In this document: piece by piece, positions 61,604 to 64,000 of the stretch
How positions within the stretch are numbered: position 1 is the first letter of the stretch
Layout: the number at the start of each line of letters is the position of its first letter
DNA from: Acidobacteriota bacterium
GTDB taxonomy: Bacteria; Acidobacteriota; Terriglobia; Bryobacterales; Bryobacteraceae
Length of the DNA stretch: 64,000 nucleotides
Direction of reading: 5' to 3'
NCBI GenBank assembly: GCA_025352795.1
Contig: JANXSF010000087.1
Coordinates: 100,686-164,685 of the forward strand
Notes under the pieces: generated by a model
Told to the model about the DNA's origin: nothing
What the model saw: the letters and a program-made list of their open reading frames with translations, nothing else
The model's database searches: none
Program-made: the position numbers and the translations under genes

Positions 61604-61968
61604 CCCGGTGACTATCCGGCGGCAAGAAGGGCGATGAGCTGACGGTGGAGTTCACCGTCCTGGGCATTCCGTGTCTCGGTCTCAACGGTGGACCAACGTT
61701 CAAGCACAGAGAGGCCTTTTCCTTCCAGATCGCGACGGACAATCAGGAAGAGACAGACCGTTATTGGAACGCGATCATCGGCAATGGTGGCACGGAAAGC
61801 CAGTGCGGTTGGTGCAAGGACCGCTGGGGCCTCTCCTGGCAGATCACACCGCGCGCGTTAATCGATGCGATGGCGGCTGGTGGCGTTGAGGCAAAGCGTG
61901 CCTTCGAGGCGATGATGACTATGAAGAAGATCGACGTCGCAGCTATCGAGGCAGCGCGGCGAGGCTGA
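61604..61968 (+). pseudogene. VOC/PhnB-type protein, 5'-truncated and frameshifted
   Basis: Remnant of a VOC-fold protein (3-demethylubiquinone-9-methyltransferase-type). An upstream piece PGDYPA is in one frame, and after a single-base loss near 61620-61624 the rest continues: GDELTVEFTVLG-like DNA, then GLNGGPTFKHREAFSFQIAT and GGTESQCGWCKDRWGLSWQ. The first 50 or so residues are missing. The open part (from GTG 61645) would be too short to fold as the full VOC barrel. Base composition is richer in G+C than the neighbouring genes, which suggests import. Confidence 0.7.
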
Positions 61969-62149
61969 CGTGAAACCAACGGGTTGAGACTGACCTGGCC
62001 TTATGCTACCAGGCCAAAGCGGACGGGAATGACTGTCTGAGTGTGGAAGGACCCATCTGCAAGGATCGCGTGCAGTTATTGTCGGAGGATCATTGAAACC
62101 GAATTGCCCGGTAATTGCTCATTAACGTGAGAAATAAGGAGACTATTGA

Positions 62150-62527
62150 ATGCGTGTGATGGTACTCGTGAAAGCGACTGAGGACAGCGAAAAGGGCTTC
62201 AAGTTCACGCTGGAGACGAAGGCAATGATGGAGGCGATGGGCCGGTATAACGACGAGCTGGTCAAGGCGGGCATCATGAAGAAGGGCGACTGCGATGGCC
62301 TCACGCCCTCATCGCAGGGCAAGCGCGTCGCGTTCGATGGCTCCAGCCGCGCGGTCACAGACGGGCCGTTCGCGCATCCCCGTGAGCTGACGACGGGGTT
62401 CTGGCTCTGGACGGTCAAGGATATGAACGAGGCGGTTGCTTGGGTGAAGCGCTGCCCGAATCCGATGATGGGACCAAGTGAGCTCGAAATCCGCCCGATG
62501 CAGGAGATCGAGGACTTCCAAAAATAG
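62150..62527 (+). CDS. YCII family protein
   Basis: A 125-aa YCII/DGPF-domain protein: MRVMVLVKATEDSEKGF, NDELVKAGIMKKGDCDGLTP, AVTDGPFAHPRELTTGFWLW, AVAWVKRCPNPMMG. YCII proteins often form operons with an ECF sigma factor and VOC proteins; here the VOC gene next to it is a pseudogene. The reading frame is intact, so it is either recently stranded or still used. It is preceded by GGAG at 62129-62132 and a small hairpin (CCTGG/CCAGG, 61994-62013). Confidence 0.85.
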   Translation: MRVMVLVKATEDSEKGFKFTLETKAMMEAMGRYNDELVKAGIMKKGDCDGLTPSSQGKRVAFDGSSRAVTDGPFAHPRELTTGFWLWTVKDMNEAVAWVKRCPNPMMGPSELEIRPMQEIEDFQK

Positions 62528-62672
62528 CTACGTAACCTGCTGCTGTTATGGCATTCCTGCGACTACGATTGGCTGCGCGACGGCAAATGACTACCGCTTT
62601 GCGACAGGGTGGCGAGGGGAAGCAAATAGGCTTTTTCGCAACGAAAATATGATTCACTGTAAGGAAAATGAA

Positions 62673-63411
62673 ATGACAGCCAAATCTTTCAAGGTGAGCA
62701 TTTCTCAGGCAACACTGGAAGATTTACGCCAACGGCTGACCAACACGCGCTGGACGGATGAAATCAAGGGCGCAGACTGGAACTATGGTACGAATTTGGA
62801 GTACATGAAGAGACTCGTCGAATATTGGCGAGACGACTTCGATTGGCCCGCGCAGGAAGCGAACATCAACCGTTTTGCCCATTTCCGCGCCGATGTTGAC
62901 GGCTTCGGACTTTATTACATCCATGAGCGTGGAAAGGGCGATCATCCTTTGCCGATCATTTTGACTCACGGCTTCCCCGACTCATTTGTCCGGATGCTGA
63001 AGATCATTCCGCTCCTCACCGACCCGGCACGCCACGGTGGAAATACTGAGGATGCGTTTGATGTAATTTTGCCATCAGTGCCGGGCTATGGATTTTCCGA
63101 CCGCCCGAAGGAATAGGGATGCAATAGTGATCGCATCGCCGCCCTTTTTGCCAGCCTGACGACTAACGAACTTGGCTATAAACAATTTGCCGCGCACGGA
63201 GGCGATTGGGGAAGCAGCATCACCGAACAACACGCCGATTCGTTGGTCGGCATTCATTTGAACGAAATTCCATATGCACATCTATTTTCCGTTCCGCCAA
63301 AAGATTTGTCCCAAGCAGAGAGGGAATAACTTGAAGCCGGCAAGAAATGGCAAATGGAAGAGGGAGGTTAAGCCATGATCCAAGGCACGAAACCCCAGAC
63401 CTTGGCTTACG
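62673..63411 (+). pseudogene. Epoxide hydrolase (EHN-type), three in-frame stops, 3' truncated
   Basis: Begins as a good epoxide-hydrolase N-terminal domain (KSFKVSISQATLEDLRQRLT, WNYGTNLEYMKRLVEYWRDD, PIILTHGFPDSFVRMLKII, PSVPGYGFSDRPKE). The frame then continues through stops TAG 63114-63116, TAA 63327-63329 and TAA 63369-63371: FAAHGGDWGSSITEQ, LVGIHLNEIP, AMIQGTKPQTLAY all remain in the same frame. Homology ends at about 63411, where an IS3 transposase fragment begins. AAGGA precedes the ATG at 62673. The core catalytic residues downstream are lost. Confidence 0.8.
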
Positions 63412-63861
63412 AATCGCAAACGGGTGCAGCGGTTGATGCGTATAATGGGCATCGAAGCGCACTACCCCAAGCCCAACTTGAGCCGCCCCGAACCAGGCCA
63501 TCAAGTGTATCCGTACTTGTTGCGAGGCGTGAAGATAGAATACCCCAACCACGTCTGGAGCACCGATATTACATACCTTCCGATGCATGGAGACTTTCTC
63601 TATCTGGTGGCAGTGATCGATTGGTTCAGCCGTTTCGTGATCAGTTGGGAACTGTCCAATACGATGGAAACGGGCTTCTGCCTGGCGGCTCTCAACGCGG
63701 CGTTCCGCTTCGGCCAACCCGAAATCTGGAACTCCGATCAAGGCTCGCAGTTTACTTCGACCGAGTTCCTGGCTCCACTCAAGCAACGCAAAATCGCCAT
63801 CAGTATGGATGGGCGTGGCCGGGCGCTCGACAATGTGTTCATCGAGCGGCTGTGGCGCTCC
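63412..63861 (+). mobile_element. IS3-family transposase OrfB fragment
   Basis: Reads as the integrase core of an IS3-family OrfB: NRKRVQRLMRIMGIEAHY at its start, HVWSTDITYLPMHGDFLYLV (first Asp), VIDWFSRFVISWELS, EIWNSDQGSQFTS (second Asp), and ALDNVFIERLWRS. Both ends are missing: the N-terminal helix-turn-helix part is absent and the C-terminus diverges after RLWRS (about 63861). It abuts the hydrolase pseudogene. The following 139 bases contain no gene that can be recognised, and TGATAGTGAGACAC near 63877 resembles an end of another element only weakly. Confidence 0.8.
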
Positions 63862-64000
63862 GGCGCGTGTCAATGATAGTGAGACACTCCCTGTTGGAGT
63901 TTAGTGAGTATTTTCGTCTGAGCTTAGTGGTTTGTTGATCCAGACCTCCTTGGGAAGGGGCAGCGGGACAGGCGGCCTACGGACGAATCGATCAGGATGT

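Noticed and set aside
62478..62672. Upstream extension of the epoxide hydrolase frame
   Set aside because: The frame overlaps the end of the YCII gene and has a non-protein composition; the ATG at 62673 has AAGGA and matches family N-termini.
63220..63873. 217-codon minus-strand ORF opposite the transposase
   Set aside because: Antisense of an IS3 OrfB core whose motifs are clear on the plus strand.
63877..64000. End of a second insertion sequence at the right edge
   Set aside because: TGATAGTGAGACAC is suggestive, but no terminal inverted repeat partner or transposase is visible before the window ends.

Overview
The window looks like a chromosomal segment of an Acidobacteriota bacterium, most plausibly a Bryobacterales/Solibacter-like lineage. 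This is an inference from gene content, since no 16S rRNA is present. The pointers are Gfo/Idh/MocA oxidoreductases with a twin-arginine-like leader, CxxCH/copper monooxygenase-like secreted proteins, a di-heme oxidoreductase beside an ECF sigma/DUF4252 module, two PEP-CTERM proteins, and dispersed palindromic intergenic repeats. Most genes are intact, tightly packed and often joined by ATGA or TAATG overlaps.

Layout. 0-2.8 kb: two tandem Gfo/Idh/MocA paralogues. 3-6.5 kb, mostly minus strand: NadD-like nucleotidyltransferase, SRPBCC protein and a TPR membrane protein, with a plus-strand zinc-ribbon protein between. 6.5-15.5 kb: a long plus-strand run with nth, a lipoprotein, a GT39-like membrane protein, a BadF-type kinase, an M20 peptidase, pgk, a CxxCH/Cu-monooxygenase protein and a GNAT protein. 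It meets a second copy of the monooxygenase protein on the minus strand. 17.2-22.2 kb: rnr, purC, cvpA, gph, and maf on the opposite strand. 22.2-23.1 kb: a stand-alone Cas6-like RAMP protein with no CRISPR array or other cas gene. 23.3-27.2 kb: a nucleoside salvage operon (nupC-type transporter, purine nucleoside phosphorylase, cytidine deaminase, exported amidohydrolase). 27.3-33 kb: PEP-CTERM protein, LarA/DUF2088 protein, GT39-like protein, sulfatase, separated by palindromic repeats. 33.2-36.4 kb: a glucarate catabolic operon on the minus strand (SDR, 48-aa ORF, gudD, kdgD-like). 36.6-37.7 kb: a second PEP-CTERM protein and a DinB protein whose 3' ends overlap.

37.7-40.6 kb is a decay zone. 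It holds coding remnants, a gene of 142-codon repeats broken by a 2-nt deletion, and two tandem copies of a secreted protein, one with an amber stop and the other with a 5-nt deletion. 40.7-42.2 kb: rpmI, rplT, a coiled-coil protein, zapA and a possible small membrane protein, without infC or pheST nearby. 42.2-46.7 kb: an M14 peptidase, and divergently the agmatine-to-putrescine pair aguB-aguA. 46.7-49.6 kb: di-heme oxidoreductase, and divergently ECF sigma, a membrane protein and a DUF4252 protein. 49.6-52.7 kb: acyl-CoA dehydrogenase, SDR, histidine phosphatase, small protein, tRNA-Ser(TGA). 52.8-56.2 kb: SRPBCC protein, an M19 dipeptidase overlapping a DSD1-like PLP enzyme, EVE protein. 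56.4-60 kb: exopolysaccharide export module (Wza-like, Wzz-like, BY-kinase-like). 60.1-61.6 kb: Cys-rich exported protein and aldose-1-epimerase-like protein.

61.6-64 kb looks imported and is decaying. It contains a truncated and frameshifted VOC protein, an intact YCII protein, an epoxide hydrolase with three in-frame stops, and an IS3-family OrfB fragment joined to the broken hydrolase.

The most unusual items are the orphan Cas6-like protein, the localised decay zone with independently broken duplicates, the hairpin repeats, and the export-targeted deaminase inside a cytoplasmic nucleoside salvage operon.
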